This document shows positions 52,986 through 64,000 of a stretch of DNA of 64,000 nucleotides, in pieces. Origin of the DNA: Phocoena phocoena. Lineage: Eukaryota > Chordata > Mammalia > Artiodactyla > Phocoenidae. The stretch spans positions 31,829,319-31,893,318 of the forward strand of contig NC_089236.1 in the NCBI RefSeq assembly GCF_963924675.1. Direction: 5' to 3'. Numbering within the stretch: the stretch's first letter is position 1; the number at the start of each line of letters is the position of its first letter. Made by a program: the position numbers and the translations under genes. The notes below the pieces were generated by a model. The model ran no database searches. It saw only the letters and a list, made by a program, of their open reading frames with translations, and had not been told where the DNA came from.

Positions 52986-55019
52986 GCACATTTTTCCTAG
53001 GCATTTGTCTTTCTTATTCTTTGATATGTTGAAAAGTCACTAAAATATTTCAAACAACTGAGCTAATGATGCCTATTTTAAGAGCAGCAATAGTACCTAC
53101 TTGCCTTCACATATCCCAAAACAAAATTTTGCCATTAAGTTCTCATATATTTATAGAGATAGAAATTCCAATCCTAGGGAAATATGTTGAATTTTTTATC
53201 CAATTCTGTCATAGTGATTCCAGTTATAGGACTGCTATCTTATTTCCAGGACATGGAAATGAAAATTACCAAATAACTTTGTCTCATTCCGAGCAGCAGT
53301 AAAGGCTGAGAGGGCCTTTCTTTGAAGAAAGATGACTCAATGTATTAAAATCAAATCTGACATTGGAGATTTCTTCAATGCTTAAGAACATTTATCTTTC
53401 ATCCATTAATCTTGCAAGTCTAAATGATGATAAATTTTAAATGTGATAAGGCCTCTCTTGTTTAAAAAGATGTGTTCCATACTAAATATGACTGTATTGT
53501 TTCATATATTTTCAGAATTTCTATACAAAAAAAAAATAGTGGTTTTTGTTTTTTTTTTTTTGGTTGGTGTGATAAATGGTGGTAATTTCTAACTAATTGT
53601 TTCAGAAAAGTGGGTCTATCATAAGGAAGACGCTTTTTAAAAGCAACTCCTTTACTCCATCAAATGATATTCAAAAAAAAAATAATAAAGTAAGGAAAAG
53701 GAAGCCAGATAGTATGGAAAATTCTTCTTCAGTGTCACAAACATGTCAGCCGTTACAGAAACAGGAAAGCAACACGTAATTAAAGTGGTTCACAAATTAC
53801 GCTATAATTGACTTAAACAACTTGAGGTCAAAGCTCAAATTTACTGATTGTTTTCTATAAATGGTTTTCTTTATGTTTCTTCCTCCTTTTCATCCTGTGA
53901 CCACACCCACTTTACACTAACCAGTTTTTCCTACTAAATTCTGCCCCCTCCAATGAAAACAAATATATTTATGCTAAAAATATATTTATGCTAATTCAAC
54001 TTATTCTCTTTAAAGACTCTTTAGGAAAAAGTTCACTTTCTTTTCTTCTACCCTTAGAAAAATAGAAAATGTTTTAAATAAATTATTTTACTATCATCAC
54101 ATGTTCAGGGTTTTGTGCTCATATAAAAAGCTAAACTCCATAATGAATTTTATTTTGTAGCAATAAAAGATAACATGGAATATGCTGAAGTTTTTTCAGT
54201 AATGTCTTTTAGGGAAAGTACAATTAACTGGGTTTTAGTAAAAATCTTTCCAAAGATCCTTTGGCACTCCTGTCACTAGACTTTTTATTAAGTTCCCTGC
54301 TAGTTAAGCAATAAGCCAACAGCTAGATAGAAAATTGCTCATGTGCTAAAATAATCATCTAAAAGATTTTCTTATTAATAGTCAAAATGCCCTTTGAAGT
54401 GAGTTGTTGGTACTACCATTGCCAGTTAAAGATAAAGATATGGGTAATGACCCTAATCCCAAAATATTCAGAAACCTCAGTCCCCTACTTCTTAGTTAAA
54501 GATGTAATTATCTCAACGACACCTGCAAAATAAAATAGAATTGATACAATTGAGAAATAAGTCAGAGCATATACATTTAAATATGTAATTTTTTATGTAA
54601 CATTTGTATACTAGCCCATTATTAATAAAAACAAGAATAAAAATATTCACAAAATAAACCTCAACTATAAACTTTTAATAAACACTTTTGTTTTTACACT
54701 GGGAATTATTTATGTATAAACTAACTCACTATCTTCATACGTTCAAGTGTTAGTGTTCATGTACAAAATTTACATTAATTGAGATTTTAAATTGCTGTGT
54801 TTGATAATGTGGATCTTTGGAGCTTCTGTGATATATGTTATCATAAGCATACAACACGACCTTAGAGAGATCTTGCAACACATCTCTATGATGGCAGAGT
54901 AGAAAGGTAGTATAATTCAGAAATGGTAAGAAAAAGAAAGACAGAGGGAAAGAGCAGCCTTAATTGTTTAGATCTCTTTGAAGTGAAAAGCTAAACTTAT
55001 TCATTGCTTTTAAAGTGAT

Positions 55020-55055
<36 letters not shown>

Positions 55056-55477
55056 TGACACAATAAAAACAGATACTCTAATTTCAATGGCACTGGCATT
55101 ATAAACTCCCAAACACCTGCATATTCTTTGGACTGGAATAAAGGGCATGGCATTACACAGAAATCTAAATCTCTCATAAGATAGCCATTTACCGGAGATT
55201 AATTAAATTGCAATAGAAGTAAAAGTCTACTTGTTTACAGAATAGGTCTGATCTAACATCAGTTTCTTGGATTTAAAAAAATATACATATTTTATGAGTC
55301 AAAGTAAGAAAAAACAAATATATTAGGAGTTAGTCTAAAATTTTTGTTGAAAAACAATCGTCATTTTCTGGTAATGATAAACACATATCAGTGGTGCTCT
55401 TTCCCTTTTATTGATGAATTGATACATTCAGAATCTTCTTAAAATGTCCATAAGACACCCACAAACATTTATATTAC
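52986..55477. other. Unassigned AT-rich non-coding sequence with small tandem repeats
   Basis: No gene is recognised. A T-run lies at about 53548-53561, a doubled 'aatatatttatgcta' at about 53963-53996, and a (GA)n at 55024-55051. The ORF 53597-53779 is lysine/serine-rich and only 60 codons. Confidence 0.5.
55024..55051 (+). repeat. (GA)n microsatellite
   Basis: About 14 AG units without interruption. Confidence 0.95.
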
Positions 55478-55715
55478 ATCTTCTCAAGGAAACGTTCCCT
55501 GACCATCACATCTAAAATAGCCACCCTATCACCACACACTCTCACCTCACTCTTGTACTTCTTTCCTTTTTCTTATCACTATTTTAAATTTTCTTCTTTC
55601 TTTTAACCTGTTTATTTATCCATCTCCCATCCCACAAGGGTGCACACACTGTAAACGTGAGACTATGTTTAACTTGGTAAATTTTGTACCCCAATTCCCT
55701 AGTATATGTCTGCCA
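55478..55715 (+). repeat. L2 LINE relic, 3' part
   Basis: 'acgttccctgaccatcacat', 'acctgtttatttatccatct' and 'ttgtaccccaattccctagt' follow L2 3' order ('ccttccctgaccac...tgtttattt...tgtatcccca gtgcctag'). Confidence 0.72.
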
Positions 55716-57370
55716 TAGTAGCAACACAATGAGTTATTTAAATTTCTTTTTCACATATTCACTCACTAATTTAACATTTGTCTTTTGTTATAATATCATG
55801 ATGAGTCTGTATAAAGTCAAATATGTCTTCATGTCTGAATGTAAATTCAGACATACAAACCAAGGTCCTTGAGTTCTTTTCATTCTTGGTGTTTTTCCTT
55901 TATGAAGGTTCTTCCGTGGTGCCTGGAATGAAATTCATTGGCTCCAACAGGCTCTCATGTGAGCCCCAGGTTCCTCCCAGTAGCCAGCGGCCAGGCTGAC
56001 CACTGAAGAGAGGCGTATGCACTGTCATGCATAGGAAAGTAGCTTGTAAACTTCTCCTACAATCAGCACTGAGAAGTGGCTGGGGCTGCTGTCTCCAGAC
56101 TCCTTTACAGTGACTCTTTCTCCCTTCCTGATCTTAGGCCCCAAGAGGAACATGGAGAAAAAAAGAGAGCAGAAGAAGGGGGAAGGAGGTGAGAAAACAC
56201 AGCTGAGGAAAAAGGGTGTGGTAGCTTTCCCTAAATCATCAATTGCAAGTGTTTCTTTTGTCAGAGAGAAAAAGAAAAAGGGCCAGACTGTGCCTGCTTA
56301 AAGCTTTTGTACTTTTGCCCAGACTGGGGAGAACGATGGGATTAAATAAAAATGCCAGCGATAACAAAAAGGAAATCTTCCCAATAGTTTTCCTTGCTTG
56401 AAGGATGAACTGCTTGAGTCGCTGACCTCTCTGCCTGTCTCAATGAGGTCAAGAAACTGACTGTCACTCCTACAGTTATGATTAATAACCCTCCCGCTGG
56501 TGACGTATTTCTAACCACAGTCTCTGGAGCGCAGTGAGACTCAGTTTCCTGGTGGTGTGTTGAGTCATTGCTCTGGCAAAAGATCTATTTGTTAGAGCTA
56601 CAGGCTTAGTTTTCAACAAGCCACCCTCTTGATTCTTTGCTACAACATCCTATCATGAAAGAACAGAAAGCCCAGTACAAAGAATGATGACTAAGAAGGA
56701 TAAAACATTAAATCAATTTTAAAAAAGCTTTTGTACTGAATGGCAAAATACGGCATAATGAATAATTAAACAATTAATAATATAATCCTCTTAAAAGCAC
56801 AGAACCACTATGCGAGAAGATTAAGTGTTTAACAGTTTCCAGTATAATGCAAATGGTAAGGATGAGCCTTCTTTTTATCCCCCCACATTTTAGGGTAATA
56901 GAATTGAAAGCACATTTCCAGATTTTAATTAAATATTATTAAATTTTCAGTAATAAGCCAGCAACAACAGTGCCGTGATATGGAAGGATTATCAAATACA
57001 AAGGTAAGTACATAGTAGCAAGAAGCTAACATTTCTTGGTTCTTTTTATATAAAAGGAGTTTACTTGAAAAGGTGCAGTCTATTTCTAAGCTGCTATGGT
57101 GCATATCACCAAACCTCAAGTTAAATGCTAATCTGTGGTAATGACTGTAAGATTGGGATTTAGATTGGTGTATTTCAGTGACAGTGAAATCATGGAAAAA
57201 GAACTGGAAAAACAACAGAGAATAGTTGCAGGGCTATAAAACAAAGTCATTGATGCATCCAAATTCCATTTTGCTCTTATATTCTCAAATCTACAGTTAA
57301 TACTCTCCATGACGTAGCACCTGTGTTCCTATGAGTATATTTTTACTATTTCTTAAAGTACCACAAGTGT
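55716..57370. other. Unassigned non-coding sequence
   Basis: 56100-56330 is purine-rich and carries a 63-codon Lys/Glu-rich ORF with no family resemblance. No splice or promoter pattern strong enough to report. Confidence 0.45.
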
Positions 57371-57705
57371 GGATTATCTTAACTCAGTTTCCCCAGAAGA
57401 ACTGCATAACAGGAAGATTCATGTGCAAGTGATTCATTAAGGAAGCTCTTCCAGGAGAAATAGTGAGGCAGTTGGAGAAGGAGCCAAGCAATGTAGTTTT
57501 TAAATGAACCCCCAGCTCAGCCAGAGTCTGCAGGCAGCTCAGGAGCATAAATTATACCACAGACTTTGCCCTGGCCTCTGGCTAATTAATTGCAGCAGCC
57601 CAGGGTTGAAAGCTCCAAATAAGGAGCAGAACATTCAGAAGTGGTCCTGGGAAGTACAGGGGAGTTCAGGGGTCTAGGTGGAACACCAACAGTATCTCCA
57701 CATAG
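57371..57705 (-). repeat. Probable old interspersed repeat, family unassigned
   Basis: 'agtttccccagaagaactgc', 'aagtgattcattaaggaagc' with 'tcttccaggagaaatag' and 'tgcagcagcccagggttgaa' recall a recurrent antisense LTR-like mammalian repeat. The orientation is a guess from that memory and I cannot name the family. Confidence 0.4.
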
Positions 57706-58629
57706 TTTTACTAAAGAAACATCTTTGCTTACGATTATCCATGAACTAGTTTAACTCTATAGTCAACTACACTCTAAATTTAAAATGCTGGTTAAGTGAG
57801 CCTTGATTCCTGTATTCCACGTGCTTCCACTCCCTATGGCTGAAATCAACATGAAGATTTATCCCCTGGATCCATTCAGACTTCAAGCAAAAAGGATTTT
57901 TGAAACTGGTAGTATTTTGCCTGACATTGTAGAATTTGGCCCCAAGTTACCTTGGGCCCCATTCTGAGAACTGAGTGATAGTCCTAAAACTCAACCTTAA
58001 CATTTCTTCTTTGTTTAGGGTGTATTGCATAGAACTCAGTCCAACTAAGAAGAGAGTTTCACTGCTACCATCTCTTCTCTGAACTCTGACCCTAGACTCT
58101 GGACTTATAATCTTACCATTTCCTATTTGGTTACTTTCCATAAAATCCCAGTGGATTTGGTCCACATATAAGTTCTCAAGAATGCAACATCCAAAATCAT
58201 TGCTGCTCTCCGCTGGCACAGCCTCCAGCTATCAGGTCCAGATTCCAGATTCCTTTCCTCCTGTATCTGTAGCTGGAGCTATAGTTTTAGACCATTAAGT
58301 TAAGGCAAAATTCAGTCTTCAGCAGGTGTTTGAAGTCCAGAAAATGGTGGGCAAGATGAAAAGCCTGATCATTGAGGCAAAAATAATCAAAAGCATAGAA
58401 AGGACCAGATGCTAAAGAAGATCAATTTGATGAGAATTCATAGACTCTATGGGATAAATCAGGCAAAAAACCCAGTGGGAACTGAGGAGACAGAAGTAGA
58501 GGCAGGAGGTTCTCAGCTGATTAGCATCTTTACAGCTGGAATTCTCTCCAGAACTCATTCCCCTCTAGGACATATCCCTTGGTTTTGAAGTTACAGCTCC
58601 CTGAGACCAATCCCCATGTGATGTAGCTG
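57706..58629. other. Unassigned non-coding sequence
   Basis: No gene is recognised. The ORF 57947-58219 on the minus strand (90 codons) is unsupported. Confidence 0.5.
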
Positions 58630-58812
58630 AGAGGTCTTAAACTTCAAATCAGAAAGGTCTGCATCCTAATTCCAGTTCTGACATTGTCAGCTGCATGAAC
58701 CTTTCAAAATATTTATATTATTTGAATTGTAATGGGAAATATAATATCCCATTCTTAGAAATATTGTGAGGATTAAATAAAATAATAGAGGTCATGGCAC
58801 ATTGTTGGCTCT
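58630..58812 (+). repeat. MIR SINE relic
   Basis: 'gcatcctaattccagttctg' with 'acattgtcagctgcatgaac', and 'atattgtgaggattaaataa' with 'ggcacattgttggct', follow MIR order with a small internal loss. Confidence 0.78.
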
Positions 58813-59131
58813 TCCTGTGTGCTGTTCCTTCCCTGCCCACTCACCCTTACAACACCTCTGGAGCCCTCTGGGCAGAAAGTATCTGGGTTTCATGCAGTGG
58901 TGGTAGGCGAAAACAGTCATATGATGGGAGGTGGGGGGTGTAAAGCCAGGTCGACCTGCCATTCTTCCTAACTTAGCAGGTACTCCAACCAGCTCCAACT
59001 CCAGCAGAGTCTGATACCCACTCTTATGAGCATGGAATCTTCCAAGGTCAGGTGAAGCAAAACCCATGATATACAAATTTGGAAAAGAAGAGAAGGAGGA
59101 GATATACAAAGCAATCAAGTCACTGAAGAAG

Positions 59132-59136
<5 letters not shown>
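58813..59136. other. Unassigned non-coding sequence
   Basis: No gene is recognised; the minus-strand ORF 58792-59118 (108 codons) overlaps the MIR end and lacks family resemblance. Confidence 0.5.

Positions 59137-59185
<49 letters not shown>
59137..59185 (+). repeat. (TA)n microsatellite
   Basis: About 49 bases of uninterrupted TA directly abutting a MIR. Confidence 0.97.
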
Positions 59186-59188
<3 letters not shown>

Positions 59189-59375
59189 AGAGACTGTGCT
59201 AGATATTTTACATCTCATTTGATCCTCACAACTCCTGCAAAGTAAGTATTAATATGATCTTTTATAGATGAGGACATTGAGCTCCATAGAGGTAAAATGA
59301 CTTGTCCAAATTACATAACGAATAAGTGATAATAAGAGGTTTGTTTATATCCACATCCCAGATCTCATCTGTGAT
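59186..59375 (+). repeat. MIR SINE relic
   Basis: 'gccagagactgtgctagata', 'atttgatcctcacaactcct' and 'atagatgaggacattgagct' with 'aaaatgacttgtccaaatta' are close to the MIR consensus. Confidence 0.9.
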
Positions 59376-59734
59376 TCATCGTGATTCTTGTTTGGACAGG
59401 TAGATGGGGCTGAAATGTTGTAAGGACTTTTTTTAACTTTAGAGAAATGTTTGTATGTTTGTTTTTAATGGGTGATAGTAAATTTAAATCACTATGATAT
59501 TTAGATTCCACTGGATACATTTAGAAGGCTGATGGAATGCATTTTAAAATGTCATGATTTAAAATGTACTGGAAATCACATTATTTACAATTGTTTAACC
59601 TTGTCATATGAAATTGTTAGACGTCAACTTAAAAATGTGCAAGGAGGTACATAATTTTTCAAAAGAGTATCCACTTCTCTACAGCAGAAGTTCTTAACAT
59701 GGGATGGACATCAGGAGTTTAAAAGTAGTTGTTA
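59376..59734. other. Unassigned non-coding sequence
   Basis: Nothing recognised. Confidence 0.5.
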
Positions 59735-59834
59735 CAGATGCAGACTTAAGAGTCAGTCTTGCTAATTGAGTGACATTGGGCAAGTGACTTAAATTCAGCC
59801 CAGTCTATTTATCTGAAGTGGGGATACCCAGTCT
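59735..59834 (+). repeat. MIR SINE relic, left part (interrupted by MER5A)
   Basis: 'gtgacattgggcaagtgact' and 'tttatctgaagtggggatac' are MIR text that stops at the MER5A terminus and resumes at 60009. Confidence 0.82.
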
Positions 59835-60008
59835 CAGTGGTTGTCAAGCATTAGCATACACCAGAATGGCCTGGAGGTTTTATAAAAACTCTGACTGCTT
59901 AGCCTCCACCCCCAGAACTGCTGATTCTGAAGGTTTGAGCTGAGGTCCCCAAATTTCCATTGGTAACAAGCTTCTGCATAATGCTGATGCTAACCACACT
60001 TTGAGAAA
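59835..60008 (+). mobile_element. MER5A (hAT-Charlie) inserted in MIR
   Basis: It starts cagtggttgtcaagc and ends 'ccacactttgagaaac', with interior 'gcctccacccccagaactgc' typical of MER5A. It splits a MIR. Flanking 'ccagtct' and 'gctgtct' look like a decayed hAT TSD. Confidence 0.88.
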
Positions 60009-60105
60009 CTTTGAGCTGTCTCATAAGGTCTTCGTGAGGATTTGAGAAGTTAGTACACAAAGTGCTTGGAACGATACACACTGGCACATAATAGGTGCTA
60101 ATACA
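60009..60105 (+). repeat. MIR SINE relic, right part
   Basis: 'gtcttcgtgaggatttgaga', 'caaagtgcttggaacgatac' and 'ctggcacataataggtgcta' complete the MIR begun at 59735. Confidence 0.85.
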
Positions 60106-60237
60106 AATTAATTTAGTATTATTTGCTAGGATTGGATTCACTGTAACAGAAAATTATACTCCAGTGGGTTAAACAGAAAGGAGTTGATATATTTTGTTTA
60201 ACAAGAGATTCTGAGTCGAAGCATCTAGGGCTGGCAC
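60106..60237 (-). repeat. Old interspersed repeat, left part, interrupted by LTR
   Basis: 'actgtaacagaaaattatac' with 'aggagttgatatatttt' is recurrent mammalian repeat text, continuing at 60844 beyond the LTR ('tgtcatcaagttccctgtct'). Family and orientation are uncertain. Confidence 0.45.
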
Positions 60238-60839
60238 TGAAACAAAACAGGACCCTTTGGGGCTCCTGGGCACAGAAAACTTGCCATGTCCCCCATTTCT
60301 TATAGGGAACAGACTCCAGCTTCCATGATCTTCCCTGAGTTCCAAAGGACAGATTTCAATAGTTGTTAATCTGGGAAGGGAAGGGGTGCAAACACAAGGG
60401 AGGGGCAGCCAAGAAACAATAGTACAGTCTTGGGACAGGGTCCTGGTACCACCTCAAGTGACACACATAATATGTCTTTAAGTTCTTTATAGAATTAAAA
60501 CTCAAAAAGTGGAAGATGTCAACATTCTTCATTCCAGAGACTACCTGAGTCCAGACTAAAGGAACCAGAGAAGTTCATCAAGATTACCTGAAACCAGATT
60601 AGAGGAGTGCAGGCTCTGTGCACACCCTCATCTTGTCAGCAACCCCACCCTTAAACTAATGCTATAAAACGTTTCACTAAATCCTCCCAGGTTGGGACAC
60701 ATAGTTTTCAAAGGCAGAAGCCTGCTGTGTCCCCCTCTGCCTGGTAAAGCAATAAAGCTATTCTTTTCTACTTCACCCAAAACTCTGCCTCTGAGATTCA
60801 ATTCAGCACCAGTGCACAGAGGCTGAGCTTTTGGCATTA
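60238..60839 (+). mobile_element. Solo ERV LTR (probable class I), 602 bp
   Basis: It starts tgaaacaaaacaggaccctt. It shows U3-R-U5 organisation: a TATA-like gctataaaac at 60661-60670 and AATAAA at 60751-60756, followed by a U5-like tail (cacccaaaactctgcctctg with 'caccagtgcacagaggc'). GCAC occurs on both sides (60234-60237 and 60840-60843), the 4-base TSD expected for gammaretrovirus-like elements. The terminal CA is not intact (ends tta). No gag, pol or env sequence adjoins it. Such LTRs can act as promoters, but nothing here shows activity. Confidence 0.75.
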
Positions 60840-60843
60840 GCAC

Positions 60844-61718
60844 CACTGTTGAAAAATGTCATCAAGTTCCCTGTCTTCTTGCTCAATTATCTTTGTTCCA
60901 TGGCTTTCATCATCATGTATACATAATAGCTTCTTCTCTTCCAGGAATCTTGTCTATAGATGCCTGTTGCTATACACTTTAGCCAAAGTTGCCAGGCTGT
61001 TTCTCAGTTCTACATTTGCATCTGGGAAATCTTTCCCCTCTACCTTGTCCACCTAAGACAACTCTGACATTTGCTGCTTCATCATCTCATTTCCTGATCT
61101 CCTTTCTTAGGCAGAATAGAATAACTTACTGGTTTATTACAAAGGATATTAAAAGAAATGAATGAACAACCAGATAAGAGTTTTTTAGGGTGAAGTCTGG
61201 AAAGGTCCTAAGCCCAGAAACTTCTGTCCCCATGAGTTTGGGATGCACCATCCTTCCAGCAAGTGGCTGCATTCTTGTTCACCAACCTGGAGGCTTCTAT
61301 ATAAGGACTTTGATATGGCCCTTACACTAAATGTATTCTTCTACAAGTGACCACAGATTTATCCTAGAATTTTGATTGAAGATGCATAAATCCCTCCAAG
61401 TTTAACTATGTAATGATGTATAATAAACACAACAGTGAACCAATTGGATGTTGGGAAAATATGGGAGAAAACTATCCTAGATATCATACATATGAACATA
61501 ATGAGTACTTAAGCATCATAGAAATTCTCTGGATTTAGCATGGAGAGTATAGTCCTAGAGTAGGAGAAGTACTAAAAAGAAAAACAAAATTCGGTGGAGA
61601 AAGTGAAACCAAGTCCTCCTAAAGCCAAGTTTCCCTGCCATGTTTATGATTAACTTCTCTATCCAAAACTTTATCCCCACCCCTGTTCCCCTCAGTATTG
61701 AGGAATATCAATGAAGAG
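60844..61718. other. Continuation of old repeat, then unassigned sequence
   Basis: About 60844-61060 completes the repeat begun at 60106. The rest is unassigned. The 66-codon ORF at 60856-61056 is not supported. Confidence 0.45.
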
Positions 61719-61723
61719 GGGGA

Positions 61724-62341
61724 TTAAAACCAAGCAGGACCCTGCGGGACCCTACCAGGTACAAAAGCTTATCTGTATCTCAGTTCCTTGTCTGAAGAAA
61801 AAGGCTTTAGTCTCCCAGGCCTTCCCTCAGTTCCAAAAAGCAGACTGAAGCAGTTACTAATTAGAGAAGTGATGGAATTGCAGAAACAAAGAAAAAGCAG
61901 TAAAGCAAGATAGTTTGAACAATAGTTCAGTGATGAAACAGAGTCCTAGTCCTAGTAACATAACAGTCCAAGTCTTAGTAACATAACAATCTAATGCATA
62001 TCTTTGAGCTGCTCTGCAGAAACTAAGACCCACACCCAGGTGGAGAATGGTGACTACAAGCTGATCACAAGCAGTAGATCCCAGACTGGTTGAAACCAGA
62101 AGATTCATGATTAAGATCCCAAAACATTACCCATTACCTCACCATCAACCAATCAGAAGAAGGTCCACAAGCTGCAACCCTCACCCCAAATGTTGCCTTT
62201 AAAAACCTTCCCCTGAAAGCTATCAGGGAGTTTGTGTCTTTTGAGCATGAGCTGCCCATTCTTCTTGCTTGGTGCCCTGCAAATAAAAATTGTACTTTCC
62301 TTCACTAAATGGTGTCTGTAGATTGGCTTTTCTGCATGACA
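61724..62341 (+). mobile_element. Second probable ERV LTR, 618 bp
   Basis: The start (ttaaaaccaagcaggaccct) resembles that of the LTR at 60238 after mutation of the initial TG. A TTTAAAAA box lies at 62198-62205, AATAAA at 62282-62287, and the end reads 'cttttctgcatgaca'. GGGGA flanks both sides (61719-61723 and 62342-62346). The U3 holds an imperfect tandem repeat around 'tagtaacataacagtccaag' (61950-61995). No retroviral genes adjoin. The call rests on architecture and the TSD. Confidence 0.65.
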
Positions 62342-62346
62342 GGGGA

Positions 62347-62758
62347 GTTCTGTTGAACCCAAGTTCTGTTCAATAACAGAAGTAATTTCCAAAATTTTCA
62401 ACCATGTTATTTTACCACAATATCTGGCGTATAATGCTGAAATCCTCTATCTCCAACCAAAGTTTTCAAAACAGTCTCAATCTCAATTTCTTTTTATTTT
62501 TTAAGGAAATGCAAGTCCAATTTCTAATGATAACTAGTAGAGAAAACTGATTTGCTTTTAAGGAACTATTTTTCCAACCAAGTTGTCTGGCATTCATCTA
62601 CACACTAATGAAACATAAAAGTTTGGTTCTCAACATTTAACTACCCCATATTGACATTTGAAACCACTTTAAATGAAAAGAGTATCATATTTGAATGTGA
62701 AGAAAATTGGAACAGGTGTGAAAAGGTTAAGACCTCAGAGCCTCTTTTCTAGAAAATT
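62347..62758. other. Unassigned non-coding sequence
   Basis: Nothing recognised between the LTR and the SINE. Confidence 0.5.
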
Positions 62759-62770
62759 AGCATTATTCTT
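62759..62770 (+). repeat. Target-site duplication, left copy (SINE at 62771)
   Basis: AGCATTATTCTT, repeated exactly at 62980-62991. Confidence 0.92.
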
Positions 62771-62979
62771 TTTTTTTTTTTTTTTTTCCGGTCCGTGGGC
62801 CTCTCACCATTGTGGCCTCTCCCGCTGCAGAGCAAAGGTTCCTGACGCACAGGCTCAGCAGCCATGGCTCATGGGCCCAGCCGCTCTGCGGCATGTAGGA
62901 TCCTCTTGGACCAGGACATGAACCCGTGTCCCCTGCATCGGCAGGCGGACTCTCAACCACTGCGCCACCAGGGAAGCCC
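62771..62979 (-). mobile_element. CHR-type tRNA-derived SINE
   Basis: On the minus strand it starts gggcttccctggtggcgcag, includes the full body with the 'gggcccatgagccatgg' segment absent from the copy at 37912, and ends with an A-tail (T-run at 62771-62789). A 12-base TSD flanks it. The ORFs at 62673-62921 and 62763-62996 are SINE translations. Confidence 0.97.
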
Positions 62980-62991
62980 AGCATTATTCTT

Positions 62992-64000
62992 AACATTCAC
63001 TCTAAAGAATGAATGGCAGAGGACTGTTATGAAATGAAATTTGTACATCAGATGCCAGCAAGAGCTTTGAATCCTTTCTAAGTAAACCAAATTTGAATGA
63101 GATAAGAAGTGGAAGAACCCAAATATCTGTTATTACATCTGGATTATCCCAGGCTTCCCAAAATTCAACCAAAGTAAGAAAGCCAGGAAATATTACCAGT
63201 AAAGGATGTGACTATTTTTGCCAGGTAGAGCTGATTAAATTCTTTCCCAGAGGAAAGACTGATATTGAGGGAAAGCTAACACTTTGAGGAACCTAACATA
63301 AATAACAAATTTATTCAAGTAACACTCTTTATTGGAGACTATTTTGTCTGTTTGCCCCAGTGCACACGTGTGGATGCACTCATGCATGGTCCCCTGAAAG
63401 CCAAACCATACAACAGTCCACCACACAGCAAGGCAGAGGAGTCATCCCAGGAGGGAGATAGCTGTGGAAGGAAGAGCCAGAAGGAGAAAAGCCCATTGTT
63501 TCTCTCAATCCAGCTGCTACTCACTTTCCAAACCTAAACACAAAACTCACTTAATGGCTGTGGAACTCCCTTTTAAATGACAGAGTAGATACCTCAATCT
63601 CGGCTAAATCTAATTTTATGTTCATTTCACTTTGCTGCGGCATTTTTTTCCTTCTATGCTGCATTTTTCTTGAACAATCACCAAACTGGCAGATTCTGAC
63701 TAGCTTGTCAGAAAGGAAAAGAAATTTATGTTTCATACAAAATTAATCTAATCAGAACATTTATAAGAAGACCAAGCCAGACTAGTTTACAAATGAACAA
63801 TACCTGAAGGCAAGAAATTTTAATCTCATTATAATATGACCTTCCAAAGCCTAGGACACAATTGTTTAATTCTTTGTTAACTCATTGTGTTTAAAGTTTA
63901 CTGTGTCTTATCGTTTTCAGGGAAAATAAGGAAGCTGAAAATCACCTTATTCCAATAAAATAGGAAGCGGGAGGTAAACCAATAATAACCTTTAATACTG
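62992..64000. other. Unassigned non-coding sequence to window end
   Basis: No gene or repeat recognised. Overlapping short ORFs on both strands near 63235-63537 show no family resemblance. Confidence 0.5.

Noticed and set aside
56110..56301. Lys/Glu-rich 63-codon ORF, possibly an exon
   Set aside because: Purine-rich DNA gives this composition; I found no convincing splice context or protein family.

Overview
This is a eukaryotic, mammalian, AT-rich and almost entirely non-coding window. Three tRNA-derived SINEs of the CHR type (37912-38168, 62771-62979 and 8763-8976) point to a cetartiodactyl. Their sequence, one copy carrying a ~13-base internal deletion, and the accompanying L1 families fit a whale or dolphin best. 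No host protein-coding exon, tRNA, rRNA or other RNA gene could be supported. Every open reading frame above about 120 codons lies in a LINE-1 relic; the rest are short chance frames. The window is best read as intergenic or deep-intronic DNA.

Layout: 1-1230 is the 3' end of an L1. 4488-4938 is the source of a 451-base segment copied at 99.3% identity into an old L1 at 6611-7179, with a complex AT-rich joint. 7804-10209 is a 5'-truncated L1 with a perfect 13-base target-site duplication (TSD), itself interrupted by a CHR SINE with its own 9-base TSD. 10890-14253 holds L2, another old repeat and an LTR-like element. 15388-15866 is a further L1 end. 17181-18890 is a cluster of old repeat fragments. 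19052-24116 is a long L1 carrying ruined ORF1 and ORF2. 24300-35300 is mostly single-copy-looking DNA with MIR, L2 and LTR relics. 35340-35780 is a solo MLT1-type LTR with TG...CA ends and a CTGTC TSD.

39394-46611 is the largest feature: a full-length 7.19 kb L1 on the minus strand with a 14-base TSD, an intact 5' tip that includes a YY1-type site, and disrupted ORFs. 46612-59800 is quiet DNA with MER5A, MIR and L2 relics and several dinucleotide arrays. 59735-62346 holds nested repeats, including two probable ERV LTRs with short TSDs. The last kilobase shows nothing recognisable.

There is no operon or pathway here; the content is a stratigraphy of mobile elements. Ancient layers are L3/CR1-like, L2, MIR, MER5A and MaLR LTRs. 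Intermediate layers are old L1 and ERV LTRs. Young layers are the CHR SINEs and the L1 copies with preserved TSDs. The most unusual feature is the templated 451-base duplication with repeated and inverted junction pieces. I did not find a convincing undescribed functional system.
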